From Diphasiastrum complanatum (Eukaryota > Streptophyta > Lycopodiopsida > Lycopodiales > Lycopodiaceae), in assembly GCA_029204225.1 (NCBI GenBank), contig CM055110.1, positions 39,807,515 through 39,871,514 on the forward strand: a DNA stretch of 64,000 bases, read 5' to 3'. This document shows positions 43,001 to 53,185 of the stretch, piece by piece (the stretch's first letter is position 1; the number at the start of each line of letters is the position of its first letter). The position numbers and the translations under genes are program-made. The notes under the pieces were generated by a model, which was not told the DNA's origin, ran no database searches, and saw only the letters and a program-made list of their open reading frames with translations.

Positions 43001-43407
43001 AGCTCTTTGTTCAATTCCTTTACTCTTAGGACAAAAGTATGTGCACTCTCTCCTTTCTTTTGATAGCTTCTATAGATTTGATTCTTCAAAGCTAACATTC
43101 TAGTTTGGTTCTTGGATTCATAGACCTTTTGCAAAGTCTCCCAAGCATCTTGAGCTGAAGTGCAATCTCCTACCTCTCTTAAGAGTTCATTTGCAACATT
43201 CATTTTTATGCAATGTAGTGCAACATTGCACCTCTTGATGTATTTGGCTTTTTCTTGAGGATGAATAGGTTCACCCTCCTTACCATTTACAATTTCCATT
43301 AGATCTTGCATGATCATGATAGATTCCATTCTAACTTTCCATATGGAATAGTTACTTTTGTTGAGCCTTTCATTAGTATCCAAAAGATATGCATTTATAG
43401 ATGCCAT
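40006..43407 (-). CDS. D1 copia Gag-Pol polyprotein, 1133 aa
   Basis: Gag (~1-240: MASINAYLLDTNERL, NYSIWKVRMESIM), Lys-rich linker, CCHC knuckle CYYCSKMGHYASEC (~260), protease WWIDSGASSHM (~312), LWHKRLGHVN (~446), CEACALSKAHKK, integrase DDE: LIHSDVH (~508), LRSDNGGEF, NGVAERRNRT; RT from GCKWVFKLK (~852), KARLVAKGYAQ, QMDVSNAFLNGFLEEDIYM, SIYGLKQASRSWN, YVDDIIIS (~1003), ITRPDLSFSVCRLSQ. All catalytic residues of protease, integrase and RT that I can check are present. Polyprotein is normally ~1300-1450 aa; this ends at a TGA before RNase H. Start ATG fits the conserved gag N-terminus. Confidence 0.9.
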   Translation of the reverse strand: MASINAYLLDTNERLNKSNYSIWKVRMESIMIMQDLMEIVNGKEGEPIHPQEKAKYIKRCNVALHCIKMNVANELLREVGDCTSAQDAWETLQKVYESKNQTRMLALKNQIYRSYQKKGESAHTFVLRVKELNKELAFIGDPIKDEELVQLILNGLSFEFDNLVQGYAIMGKLPILEELQGTLMAEESRRSQMQERMDRLSIQGGDDQALFTKGKGKSKGKGSTFKKSTKLEDQEGPPKASPSTTKVKKDKSKLKCYYCSKMGHYASECFKRKQDQSQANMSKEEEEESSHEDSLMMSIFSSTSFKGEDPWWIDSGASSHMTSKREFFSSLLSYDGPIKSIYTANDEACKIEGVGSIPLCLGSSKKINIEGVLYIPTITKNLLSVGQMVDNGFNVDFASNECFIKKKGKIVAKGTRLGKLYKLDAFVDTNVVILAEKSKILSFTLWHKRLGHVNSGSMEAMIKEEYALGLPRSIGKEDKVCEACALSKAHKKVFPNSIRKSSHPLELIHSDVHIASTKSNGGSSMFLTFIDDYSRYCWVFLLSFKSQVFDTFVKFKLFVEKHHNHSIKILRSDNGGEFISNEFKAFCEEEGIKKETSCPYTPQQNGVAERRNRTLCECSKALRLDACLPKSFWGESLVCANYLMNRVPCKAIEGKTPYEMLYGKKPNLNHLKVFGCICYVHVPLETRTKEDPSSTRGIMLGYASSSKGYKVYLPSLNKFVVSRDVIFDEHHMHMLEEGSSAPTIKKKMAEEQDLGFEEELMEEQAPNPPITPRRSSREKVEPSRLTYQGKEQQVEGISSTSYALSSFEEPSNVEDALNSKEWYKAMLDEYDALIENETWLLVERPQRNVIGCKWVFKLKLNANGSVNKHKARLVAKGYAQERGIDYEENFAPVAKMVIIRLIIALASHFGWILCQMDVSNAFLNGFLEEDIYMDQPQGFIKHGMENKVCHLQRSIYGLKQASRSWNSRLHCYLISLSFVQSEYDPTLYIKFDDVGIVLLLIYVDDIIISGNSVDGIEKIKIDLSLEFKMVDLGCIHFILGIEVLRGSDFIFISQVNYAQSLLKKFKMEVCKSVDTPMEQDVKVPNEDDERSFMDITLFRQLIGSLMWITITRPDLSFSVCRLSQSMQKPLNIH

Positions 43408-44204
43408 CTAGTCTCCTAATCAAGGACTTGACACAAATGAAGGTTACTTCTATTGATTTGATTGAAGGTCTACCTTATCCCACTTCTTAGGGACCTGAAA
43501 AGATCAGTAATAGACTTCCTATAAAGATCTAAGAATGATCTCTAACAAAATCAAATCATAGAATACTAGAAACAATGCACTTGCTTGATTGAAGTAGACA
43601 ATACTAGTAGAATTGCCCCTCTTTCTATAAAGAACATTAAAGCTTCCAAATGATCTGATAAAGAGTGAATTTCAGCAACCTAATATACTTCCAAAATCAC
43701 TTGTAAAAGATCTAAATGGAACTTAATGAGGATGCAACACAATCTACTATCCAATCACAAGCAAAAAATGATCAAAATTGATGAAAAATTGATCTAATTT
43801 GGTGCATAAGTCAAGCAATGGTTGGACTGAAACTAAATCACTTTAGGAGGTGTCTACTACACCTTAGAACAGCCTTGAAGAGTCCCCAAACTCTGATCGT
43901 CCCTCTCCTTGAATGCTAGAAAGCCTCCTCTATGAAATCACCTCCAAAACTCGCTTAGAAATCAATGCTTGGAGCAAGCAAAACTTGCTATCTTGGTAAT
44001 GTGAATTGAATTCAACTTTTCCTCTGGTTTTAGACACCTAAACACCTGCAAATGAAGTCACACAACACCAATCTCCAATGTATTTGACTCACTTTGAGTT
44101 CTAGAATCAATAGTAGATGCTAAGATCCAATCTACACAAGATTTAGATCAAAAATTGTGATTAAATTGAATGAAAACCACGGATTTAGCTCATTTCAGCC
44201 TTTA
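43408..44204 (-). other. Untranslated leader of D1
   Basis: About 800 bp with no coding similarity between primer site and gag ATG. Confidence 0.6.
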
Positions 44205-44217
44205 GGCTTTGATACCA
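44205..44217 (-). promoter_or_regulatory. Primer-binding site of D1 (one variant base)
   Basis: TGGTATCAAAGCC on the minus strand, one base different from TGGTATCAGAGCC. Confidence 0.85.
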
Positions 44218-44899
44218 TATAAAAATTACAGCAAATAAGGATCCTAAAACACTTGAAATGATGAGGGAAACAATAGATTATGATTTCATAAGATTAGCAC
44301 AAGTTGAACCATCAAAATCCATCAAAAATCTATGCTTGAACCTCACTAAATGGCCCAAATCCTTGAAGAAGGCTTCACACGTGTGAAAGTACGGCCTCCC
44401 ACAGTCTAAGTATTGTACACCAGACCTACATTCAATCCTATAATCATTAGTAATCACAAGTACTCAAACAATTATGAACATAGAAAGCAATTGCACCATT
44501 ATGAGAGAAAAAACATGAAATTGCTTGATTGATTTTGGTGAGATATCATCACCAATATATACATGATCCATCACGGTTTTGGGCAGGTATGAGTAGCCCT
44601 AAACCTATCCCTAATGCTAATTTTGGTGGATCTTTCATCCCTACCAAGTTAGGGTTGGAATCTTGGAGATCCCTCAACAATGCAAAAATTACCAAAAATA
44701 GCTCCTATTTTTTTTCCCTTGTATCTAAGCATAATTTGGACTCATTCCAAAGGTTCTAACACTTAGGTCTACTTGAGAACATCCTTATGAATGGAATCCT
44801 ATGCTATTTGGCACGTGTGACAAGCCACATCATGACCATCTAACTATTTACAAGTCATATGACCAAAACTAGTCAAGCTAGAATTGTGAATTTTTAACA
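44218..44899 (-). repeat. 5' LTR of D1
   Basis: About 682 bp from primer site to the element-strand start TGTTAAAAATTCAC. The inner end reads TA rather than CA on the element strand (plus-strand TATAAAAATT), one mutation from canonical. Contains CACACGTGTG at 44376-44385. Outer flank TCAAC would be the duplication; the partner is lost. Confidence 0.75.
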
Positions 44900-45199
44900 T
44901 CAACTAGTGGATTCTGCAAAAATTAGAAGCATAAACTTCCATTTTGTAAAATGGTCCCCGGAAATGGAGATCTTGGGTGTTCTTGAGATCTTATGTCCTC
45001 ATGATAGATGGCATCCCATTTGTCCCATAAGTATTTATGAAATTTGACAATGGGAAAGAAAACATAAATAAACCCCCCCTACAATGATAATTTACATATT
45101 TTTTTTTTGAATTCCAACCTCCACCCGCGGCGGCGGGTGGGCGGGGGGAGGAAAATATAAGAAAAAATTCAAAAATTTGAGTCGTCAGAACTTCGAGTC

Positions 45200-45545
45200 T
45201 TTTCACAAAATTTTGCAAAAAAAAATTTCGCGATGCCTGTCTTCGCACAATTTTTGCGAAGGCATTGCGAAATTTTCACGATGTTTGCCTTCATGAAATA
45301 TTCACTGCCTGCCTTCATGAAAATTTTGTGATGGCAGACATCGCGAAATTTCGCGTTGCCTTCGCAAAAATTTCATGATGTCTGCCTTCGTGAAATTTTC
45401 ACAATGTTTTTGCCTTCGCGAAAATGTCATTTGAAATCGCGAAAATTTCACAAAGGCAGACATCTCAAAAATTTCGCAAGACAGGCATCGAGTAAATTTC
45501 GTGAAGGCAAGCATCGCATAAATTTCGTGATGGCATCGTGAAAAA
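45200..45545. repeat. Array of TTCGCGAAAATTT-like palindromic motifs
   Basis: More than a dozen variants of GCGAAATTT / AAATTTCGCG / TTCGTGAAATTTT alternate with GCCTTCGC and GGCAGACATC in both orientations. Internally self-complementary on many scales. Confidence 0.75.
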
Positions 45546-45564
45546 TTTCTCTGCCACTGAGGGA

Positions 45565-45760
45565 GAAATCGAGTCAATGGCAAAATTCCAATCATTGGAA
45601 AAATACGATCCTTTGAAAAAAAATTCGATCCATTGGAAAAAAACGAGTTGTTACAAAAATAAATTCACGTCGTTAAGAAGGTATTCGAATCATTGGAAAA
45701 ATTCAAGTCTTTTCAAAAAATTCGAGGCGTCCGAAAATTCAAGTCATTTGAAATTTTTTT
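45565..45760 (+). repeat. Degenerate ~27-30 bp repeats (TCATTGGAAAAATTCAAGTC)
   Basis: Six or seven variants of GA(T/A)(T/C)C(A/C)(A/T)TTGGAAAAAxTTCGA follow each other. They continue from the preceding palindrome array. Confidence 0.65.
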
Positions 45761-45808
45761 AATGAACTAAAATTATAATTTATCCCCCCTCTTCCCCCCC
45801 TCCCCAAC

Positions 45809-45809
<1 letters not shown>

Positions 45810-45840
<31 letters not shown>
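45810..45840 (+). repeat. Poly(C) run of 31
   Basis: Thirty-one consecutive C, flanked by further C-rich runs. Rare in plant DNA; exact length may be limited by sequencing. Confidence 0.85.
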
Positions 45841-45841
<1 letters not shown>

Positions 45842-46178
45842 TCGCGGCGGATGGGCAGGGAGAGGGAGTTTGGAAACATTAAAAAAAATGTTTTTTTTTT
45901 TTTAAATTCTGCCCCCGCCCACCCATCGAGGCGGGTGGGAGGGGGAGTTTTGAGAAGTTTAAAAAAAGGTGGGCGTGGTGGGGGAGGAAAAAATAATAAA
46001 AAAAAATTATTAAAAATAAGTGTTCTTTAATTAAAAAACTAAGTTAAACTCCTCCCAGCCCACCCGCCTCCGCGGCTGGGCATGGGGAGACTTTGATTAG
46101 TTTTTTTAATAGTAAAAAAAAGATTCGAAATCCCCCCCCAACCCGCCGCGTAGATTAGTTTTTTTAGTTAAAAAAAAG

Positions 46179-46179
<1 letters not shown>

Positions 46180-46257
<78 letters not shown>

Positions 46258-46258
46258 A
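46180..46258 (+). repeat. (TA)n microsatellite
   Basis: About 39 TA units with one C interruption near 46244. Confidence 0.95.
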
Positions 46259-46262
46259 TATA

Positions 46263-46885
46263 TGTTATACTTAAAAAGATTAAAAAATACATTAAAATTT
46301 TTCAAAACATACTAAGAAGTTTACTCTTTTTCATTGTGACATGCAAGGCATGCAAACACTCTAATGGACACATGCATGTAGTTTTGTACATGGCTAGTTG
46401 AGAAATTGACATTTAGAGAAAGTAGGTGCATGTTAAGTGAAATAAGTGCATACAAGCAGTTAGGTGTCAAGACAATAGTAGTTTGCACTTGAATAGGTGT
46501 AGGATATGCATTGAATGCAAGGAGTACCACAAATTTTGGCTCTCCTCTATATGTACATATCATTCTCGTTCATTTCTAATGAAGAATCAAGCATTTGTAA
46601 TTTCATAATGTCAAATTTGGATCTCATGCAATTTTGCTTGTAATTGCTCTCTCTCTCTCTAACTCAGATTTTGTATCTTCTTCATACATGATCGTGTACT
46701 TTCCTTATTTGTGAGGAATTAATGTAGCTTTGATCTGTAGCATTCTAGATTGTGCTCTAGCCATAGATCTGTTGGTAGATTGCAGGATTGCTATACACGT
46801 GATCTATGTGCCCCCACAAAGCATGGTAAAAATCATTCACACATTTCTGGTGGTTCCTCACATGTGTGAATTTGCTGGATTTTCA
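46263..46885 (+). repeat. 5' LTR of copia E (left border tentative)
   Basis: Ends GCTGGATTTTCA at 46885, three bases before a primer site. The left border is placed at TGTTATACTT beside the TA run. The stretch 46336-46400 matches the C-family LTR. Near the end it carries CTCACATGTGTGAA, a variant of the shared palindrome. Confidence 0.7.
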
Positions 46886-46888
46886 TCG

Positions 46889-46901
46889 TGGTATCAGAGC
46901 C
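46889..46901 (+). promoter_or_regulatory. Primer-binding site of copia E
   Basis: TGGTATCAGAGCC on the plus strand, three bases after the LTR end, which is a common plant copia spacing. Confidence 0.92.
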
Positions 46902-47464
46902 ATACCATGCTTTGAATGCTACTAACATCAGGTGTTTGAAGAATTCTGTGACAATTCAAGCTAGGAAGCTGTTTAGCAGTGTTTTGCTATCTATTCTTGA
47001 ACAGTTTTTTGGTGAATAAGGTTAGAACTGATATTTTCAGTCCAAAATAGAGAATGTACGGAATTCTAACTTTTCACAGGTGCGAAATCCAAAATACTTC
47101 ATTTGACTCTATTTTCTTGGTGCTAGATCCAAATATACTGACATTATAGCTTGTTGGAAAGCTAGAAGAGCCCTCTTTCTATTGCAATTAGTTTCAATCC
47201 ATTCTAATGAACCTAGTAGGAGTTATAAGCTCTTAAAGAGGGGTAGGGAGAGACCTAAAACCCGAGTGGACACTTTTTGAATTGATTATATTGTATGCAT
47301 GATTCATCATTTACAGTTTTTGGTATTCAATCTGAGATAGAATTGGATAAGTCAATATTTTGTTGTCACTGTATAACCAGAAAAATATACAGTTTTGTGG
47401 TGTGATAAATTACTTGATCTGGACTCATCTGTTCAGTAGTGACAACTCTAAGCGAGAGTGTCCT

Positions 47465-48255
47465 CAATGAGTCAAGCAAATTGGAAGGAGCCGACAACTA
47501 TGCAGTTTGGAAATTCAGTTTTTGAAGAACATTTTGATGGAAAAGGAGCTATGGGAGATCGTGACAGGTGAAGAGACAAGGCCATTGATTGAAGAAGATC
47601 AACGGGCATTTGACAGGAGAAAATGGAAAGCACAAAATGTCATCAACTTATCAGTTAAAGATGCAATTATTCCCTACATTTCATATTCAGAAGGACCAAA
47701 AGAAACATGGGATACGTTGAAGGCATTGTTTGAGACCACAAACACATCTCGAGTGCTATTCCTGAAGATGAAGCTGCACACATTGCGGATGGATGATGGT
47801 GCAACTGTTGCTGATCACCTACTGAAGATCAAAGAGATTCGTGACCAATTAGCAACAGTTGGAGAGCGAGTACAAGATCGTGAGATCGTGCAGTTGACAT
47901 TGAATAGTTTGAGTGAGTCACATCAGATGATTGTGACAAGTATAGCCACACGGGAAAATCTTCCAACCTATGAAGAGTTACGTGGATTGCTTTTGTAGGA
48001 AGAACAATGTCAAGAGAACTTGAGTCATCGCAATAGGGGATTTGATCAAGCTCTTGTAGTGAGGGGACGTGGTGGTAGATTTGGTCATGAAAGACACCAA
48101 TCAAGAGGTGGAAACTCAAATCGTGGATCATTCCAACAATTTCAAGAACAATCCAATGATGGCCCAAATCGAGGCAATTGGAATCAAGGCCGAGGTCAAG
48201 GACGCGGCTATTACAAACAAAATAAACCAAAAAATTGTAGGTATTGCGGATCATA
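47465..48255 (+). pseudogene. Copia E gag (diverged), truncated at the zinc knuckle
   Basis: KLEGADNYAVWKF, then after a frameshift near 47520 a 163-codon frame (47507-47998): NILMEKELWEIVTGEE, VKDAIIPYIS, TWDTLKALFETTNTSRVLFL, LKMKLHTLRMDDG, QLTLNSLSESHQMI, LPTYEELRGLL. A TAG at 47996-47998 interrupts; the next frame gives an Arg-Gly-Asn-rich RNA-binding tail and the start of a CCHC knuckle (CRYCGS). Homology is lost at ~48255 just before a GT repeat. UBN2-type gag of a lineage distinct from A-D. Confidence 0.82.
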
Positions 48256-48272
48256 TGGGCTACGATTTGAGA

Positions 48273-48297
48273 GTGTGTGTGTGTGTGTGTGTTTGTG
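48273..48297 (+). repeat. (GT)n microsatellite at the truncation point of copia E
   Basis: About 10-12 GT units, slightly interrupted, directly after the last gag-like bases. Confidence 0.9.
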
Positions 48298-48513
48298 TTT
48301 TGGGGGTTTCATTCTCTAAAAGCCTTGGATCTACAATCCATGTGCATTCTTGTTTCCTTTGTGACAAAGTTAGCATACATAAAAACAAGTTATTCTCTTA
48401 AAAAACTTTGTATACCAGCAAAATTTGCATGTCATATATAGACATGATCAGCCAAGTGAAAAGTAGCTAAAGCAAGTTGGTCATTCCTTTCCAAGCCAAG
48501 GCTGCTTGTTGTC

Positions 48514-49140
48514 ATTGTGGATCGACGTCGTAATTGCCTCCTTCTTCATAGTGATGCATGGCAAAGGCTAATGAAAGACCTCCCATGGCTCTCTTGCTTG
48601 ATGTTGGTGCTTTTTTTGGATTCACTGGAGGTGGTTGCCATTCGTTCTTCACTTCGTAAAAACCACAACCACAACCCCCATAATCTCAAATATAATACTC
48701 TCCAATTTGGAACTCTTTACTCTTCTATTGAGGCTCTCAAATATAGCTCTTCGCCTTGATAGCTCTGAAGTCCATGAGTAACTACAAATTAAGCCATAGG
48801 CAGGGTACAGTTCATCACGATTAATGTGATAGTGGAAGCACATATCATATCTAGCAAAATGGTGATGGGTTGAGGTGAATCTCTCTTATAATTAGAAAAC
48901 CAAAGGCTGCTCATGTGTTCTACTTCTCTCCAAGGAGGAACACCCATGCCTATTTTGTGAAAGGATATTGCGGCAGCTTGACACATGCATTGTATAAAAC
49001 CTGACAACTCATGTCCAAAATCTACAAAGGGTGAAGGTAATTGTTGCAACAAATGTGTGTACTCCTCACTTGCACGTGCAATTTCAAAATGATCCCGAAA
49101 GTCCGTGTCCACGATCAACCTCTTTGTCACCCATGAGCTG
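48514..49140 (-). pseudogene. DUF506 (PDDEXK-like, TIGR01615) gene fragment
   Basis: Minus strand encodes RLIVDTDFRDHFEIARASEE, YTHLLQQLPSPFVDFG, and GMGVPPWREVEHMSSLWFS, the conserved core of plant DUF506 proteins (family pattern: DTDFR-x-FEIARP, LP-FVG, GM-x-PPWR). Further left a separate frame gives GFYEVKNEWQPPPVNPKK and ends at a TGA near 48514-48516, fitting the family C-terminus with an EWQPP motif. The two parts are out of frame with a stop between, so either an intron lies at ~48660-48790 or the copy is decayed. There is no start codon: the frame opens with GTG, and the N-terminal part is cut at 49140 by the repeat at 49146. Confidence 0.65.
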
Positions 49141-49145
49141 TTTTT

Positions 49146-49870
49146 TCACACTTGCTACCTGGCGTAATTGACATTTGATCCCATGTAAGCGTGAGTGTAT
49201 TCATGTCGAGGTAGGCAGCAAAATATGAATTTGAATAATGGTGTTCAAAGCCCATGAGCATTTTCCACTTATTAAATACAACTCCAAACAACAATTATTC
49301 GAGATGGCACCCAACACTATTTAAATAAAGTCATACAATTTGTAATATCAATAATAAAAAAACCATTATTCAAATCAATTTAGGTGGAATTATATTAATA
49401 GGTAAGTGAATATGTTTCAAAACTTTTGAAATATTGTTACAAAGAATTTTTAAATGGAATGGAATAAGCTTTGAAATTCTCCAGTTGTAAGTTTTCTATG
49501 TTTTCTATGTTCATACAATGTGATAATTAATCACAATTTTAGAAGCGTATATTCACTCAATAAAGTGTTTGGGCTAATTCAACTTGTTGGTGATGCACGG
49601 ATAATTAACTACAAAAAAACTTGATAAATATAGCATTTACTCATCCATGTTGCACCTAAAAGAAACTTGAATTGATCAATGAACTATAAAATCCAACTAT
49701 CAAATACAATCATAAAATATAAGAAAATTTATTTCTTTCATGGTTGTAATAGAATATGTTGCACTATAACTACATTCCAGAACAAAACTTGGATATGCTT
49801 TATGAAAAAAAATCCATAAAAAAAATAGGTTACTTACATTCAAATAAAAAAGGTTCGAACCCAAAAAGTT
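49146..49870 (+). repeat. Dispersed repeat, copy 2 (partner 14890-15645)
   Basis: Collinear with copy 1 with small deletions (for example the ACCCTATCAACCATTTAAATAA stretch is shortened). It starts right next to the DUF506 core, suggesting it arrived by insertion or rearrangement there. Confidence 0.85.
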
Positions 49871-50800
49871 TCCCAAAGTTAGTCACATGCTTGTCTAACA
49901 GCTTGATTATGCTTACTCTTGGATTACCGCAAATTGCATGAGTCTGTTATGCCTGAATCCTGTTTTTGAGCTTCTGTTCATTGAAAGATTGGTTTTAAAT
50001 CAATTTTTCATGTGATATGAACTCTTAGTGAAAAAAAAAACCAGGATTTCCGGGATTGCATATGGAGGATCAGAGGTTTTATCCTCCCGTGTAGTTGCAT
50101 GTTTTGGGAACATGGATTGGCTGTGCAGTTGTGCTAACTCTTTGGTAGTAAGTTTGAATGTGAGGCTGAGTAGAGAGGGAGCAATTACCTCCTTGAAACT
50201 GTTTACTCCCTGCTAAATAATCGTTGGTCTTTCTCCCTGCTTCTGTAAAACCTGTATTTCAAAGGTAAGCATAGATATAAAATCATGATTATTTGGGGTT
50301 TTCAGTTCCTAGAATGCATGCACCCAGTACCTGAATTCTCTGTGATAGTAGGGATGGCTAATTTAGTGAGGATGGAGGTCATTGAAGATATGATCATTCA
50401 ATGGAAGAAGGCGCAGCTAAGTCACGCAGGAATCCAAAGAACTTTTCCAGTTGATTATTTGACGCTTTCCTTGGCTGTTGGTGGCTGCTGCTGTGGTGTA
50501 GAACTGATGGAGGTCCAGGGCATCGTGGTGGATGCTTGCATGCTGATCTGCCATAGTTGAAGCGTGACCCTGTTATGGCGTGGGAGGTCGTGGCCTCTTC
50601 TCTCACGACCCTTTATGTTTTCTCCTTTTTCGAAACCCTTTGTGTTTTAAGGGTTTTTGTGGCCTCTCAGCCCTTAGTCTTAAAAGGACATGCGTAGCCT
50701 ACGATTTCAAATTCAAGTAATTACGTATTATGGAAGGAGCCGGGCATAGGCCAGTCTCCCCGGTAAGGATTTCCAAAAAAATTTGGGCGAGGCCTGGAGG
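49871..50800. other. No recognisable gene
   Basis: Contains frames up to 91 codons (50285-50560) without recognisable motifs. Near 50660-50770 the strings GGCCTCTCAGCCCTTAG and GCCGGGCATAGGCC resemble in part 29310-29450 in inverse sense, weakly. Confidence 0.25.
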
Positions 50801-52006
50801 AGCTGAGTCTAAATTGATAAGTTGATCTAATCTAACATCCAATCACACTTGTGGATCTGATTCAGATCTATTCTTGGTCCATTTTGTTGTACTTTGACAT
50901 CCTTGGTGGGAGGCCTATATACTGGTCAAATCAAAGTTGGCAATGTTAAGCATGGGAAGTTGAGCCTGTATGAGGTGTAGGAGAGGCAAATCATCATCAG
51001 TATCTCTGGGAGATACGTGAGCTACTCAGATATAGCCTATTGTGAGGTTTGTGTACATTCATTCATTGAGTCCTTGGTAGACTCTTGTGCTTGGAGCATG
51101 GGGAATGGATGGGGATCGACTTTCAAGGATTATTGGATAGGATGTCAGGGCAAAGCGGTTTGGAGCATACCTTTGTTTGGGAGATACATCAGGGATGAGG
51201 CTTGGAGCGCTCAATGGTTCGAGATGGTTGATCTTGGATGATGTATGAGGACATCTTTGTGATATGCTTGGACGTGAGGACATCTTGGCTACAGGTGTGG
51301 GCCATGGTTGGAGACCTAATTTGGAGACTAGTGGTGTAGCAACAGATCTATAGGTGGCACATGTACTAGTACGGTAGGATACCACTTATGGGCAGGCCTT
51401 GGTCATGTATTTGATGCTTTATCATTCGTGTTAGTTTGCATAAGTGTGTGTGGGCTTGCATGTTACCTTTTCACAAGAGGTCTAAATCTGAGTCGGAGTC
51501 GTATGTGGTTGTGCATTTGCTACAGTGAAACAAAGTAGTCATTTTATGCTCATTGACTTGTCGTTATGTCTACTAGCTGTTTATCCGGTGAGAGTATAGT
51601 CTTATGGTGGCAGTAAGATTTCCTCAGGTTGAGCCTCAGTCGCTCATTTATGTCAGTTTTACAAGTTTGTGCTTGTAAGTGCCTAATAGGATGTCAACCT
51701 AGCTAGATGGAAGATGTAAGTCTCATGGTGGCAGTGGAATTTCCTTAGTTTGAGCCATGTTGCTCATGTGGTCCACTTGTGTTCAAGTCGGATTGGGGAC
51801 AAGTCAGTTGGTCGAGACTATGGTAGACTCTTTGTATGAGCATTGTGTTTGCATGATACTTTGTGTGCCAAACCTAGTGGTTTGATGGTGTGCTTGTGTG
51901 TGAGTCAAGTACAGGGTAGCAGGGATATGTATAACATCTTTTGGACACTCTAGACACTATTGCAATATATTTCTTTACTCATATTGCATTTGAGCTTAAG
52001 GGAGAG
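50801..52006 (+). other. Interior 3' part of LTR element F, non-coding
   Basis: No RT or RNase H before the LTR. The end TTGAGCTTAAGGGAGAG is a polypurine tract. Two stretches repeat internally: AGTCTTATGGTGGCAGTAAG near 51597 and AAGTCTCATGGTGGCAGTGG near 51717, with TTTCCTCAGGTTGAGCC / TTTCCTTAGTTTGAGCC after each. Left border of the element is not visible. Confidence 0.5.
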
Positions 52007-52487
52007 TGTTAAGAATCAGATTTGGTCTGATATTTTTTTATTGTAAGCTCGAAATGCAGTACTGTAATTAACTATACATATCTTCAGTTTATTAGAATTT
52101 ACAGTTTATTGGTTGTTTGGGACGTGATCCACTATTGTCACATCAGTCGGGCACTGATCCTGTAGCCAGCTACTTGGGTTAGGAGTAGCCACACATAGGG
52201 AAAATTATCCTGTACAGAGTTATATACAGTGTATGCTATACTTGGGGGCATGTCCCAAGTTTGTCGGTCAAATTAGGCCATATTGGGCCCGACCTTAGTT
52301 TGACAAGTGGTAGGCCAATTTTAGGACACCTATCTTTTCATGCAGTTTGTGAATACTCTATATGTACAGTTTTTCTTTGTAATCTAATAGCTTTTGTCGT
52401 GCCATCTTTGAGAGCTTGTGAGGAGTGTCTATGGTGATTGATTGATGTGATCTGCATACTACACTAGATCCTAACAGAATTTTAACA
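52007..52487 (+). repeat. 3' LTR of element F
   Basis: 481 bp, TGTTAAGAATC...GAATTTTAACA. About 90% identical by eye to the reverse complement of 63369-63851. Followed by CTATC and gypsy integrase. Confidence 0.9.
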
Positions 52488-53185
52488 CTATCGAGATCGT
52501 TAATGATCGCATAACACATTCTGTGAATGAAACAATAAAGTGTCTATTGGAAGACTTTTTTGTTATTCATCGGTTTAGTACTCCGTATTTTTTGAAGGGT
52601 AATGGCCAAGCTGACTCTTCCAACAAGATTCTCTGCAACATTATGACAAAAACGGTAGAAGCAAGTCATTCTGATTGGAAACATAAGCTTTATTTGGTTT
52701 TATGGGCATTTAGAACCGCTTACAAAGGTAGTACGAATCAAACACCATTTTAGCTTGTTTATGGACAAGATGTAGTTATGCCAATTGAATTTTTGATACC
52801 ATCTCTACGCATAGCAGCAACAGAACGATTGGATGATGCTAAATCCTTCCAGATGCCTCATGAGGCTTTACAAAAACTTTGATAGACCGTATTGATGGCA
52901 GTTCATGCATTAGCAGTAGGGAGAACCTGTCGCAAGGCATGGCACGATTGCCAATTACACAAAAAAGATATGAAGGAAGGAAATCTAACACTAATGTATA
53001 AGATGAAACTGATTAAACGCAAATTAAAGTTCACAGGTGAAGGACCGTATAGAGTGAAAGAAATATTGAACTATGGAGGGAGCGGTCATTTAGAACATTT
53101 GGACAGAAAAAGATTTGACACTCTGGTGAATGACAGTCAACTATGCAAGTTTTGGCAGCCAGATAAGCCAGTTCAACCAAAGTGA
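52488..53185 (+). pseudogene. Ty3/gypsy integrase, second half
   Basis: Starts in phase at IEIVND, continues NETIKCLLEDFFVIHRFSTPY, GNGQADSSNKILCNIMTKTVE (the catalytic Glu position in GQAES-type motifs is Asp here), LWAFRTAYKGSTNQTPF, stop TAG at 52751-52753, VYGQDVVMPIEFLIPSLRI, stops near 52880, KAWHDCQLHKKDMKEGNL, FTGEGPYRVKEILNYGG, natural stop at 53183-53185. The first half of the core is absent here but present on the other strand at 63857-64000. Confidence 0.85.

Larger units (their letters stand above)
39486..44899 (-). mobile_element. Copia element D1, least damaged pol in the window
   Basis: 5' LTR (44218-44899), primer site, leader, then gag-protease-integrase-RT in one 1133-codon frame and RNase H with one stop and one frameshift. 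Its 3' UTR and 3' LTR are missing; at ~39485 RNase H runs directly into gag of D2. Confidence 0.88.
45105..46160. repeat. Hairpin- and homopolymer-rich block
   Basis: Repeated modules of poly-A/T (TTTTTTT...) and GC palindromes: CCACCCGCGGCGGCGGGTGGG near 45121, GTCGCGGCGGATGGGCAGGGAG at 45841, CCCGCCCACCCATCGAGGCGGGTGGG near 45912, CCCAGCCCACCCGCCTCCGCGGCTGGG near 46055. Each lies next to a GGGGGAGG or CCTCCCC run. No gene. Confidence 0.8.
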
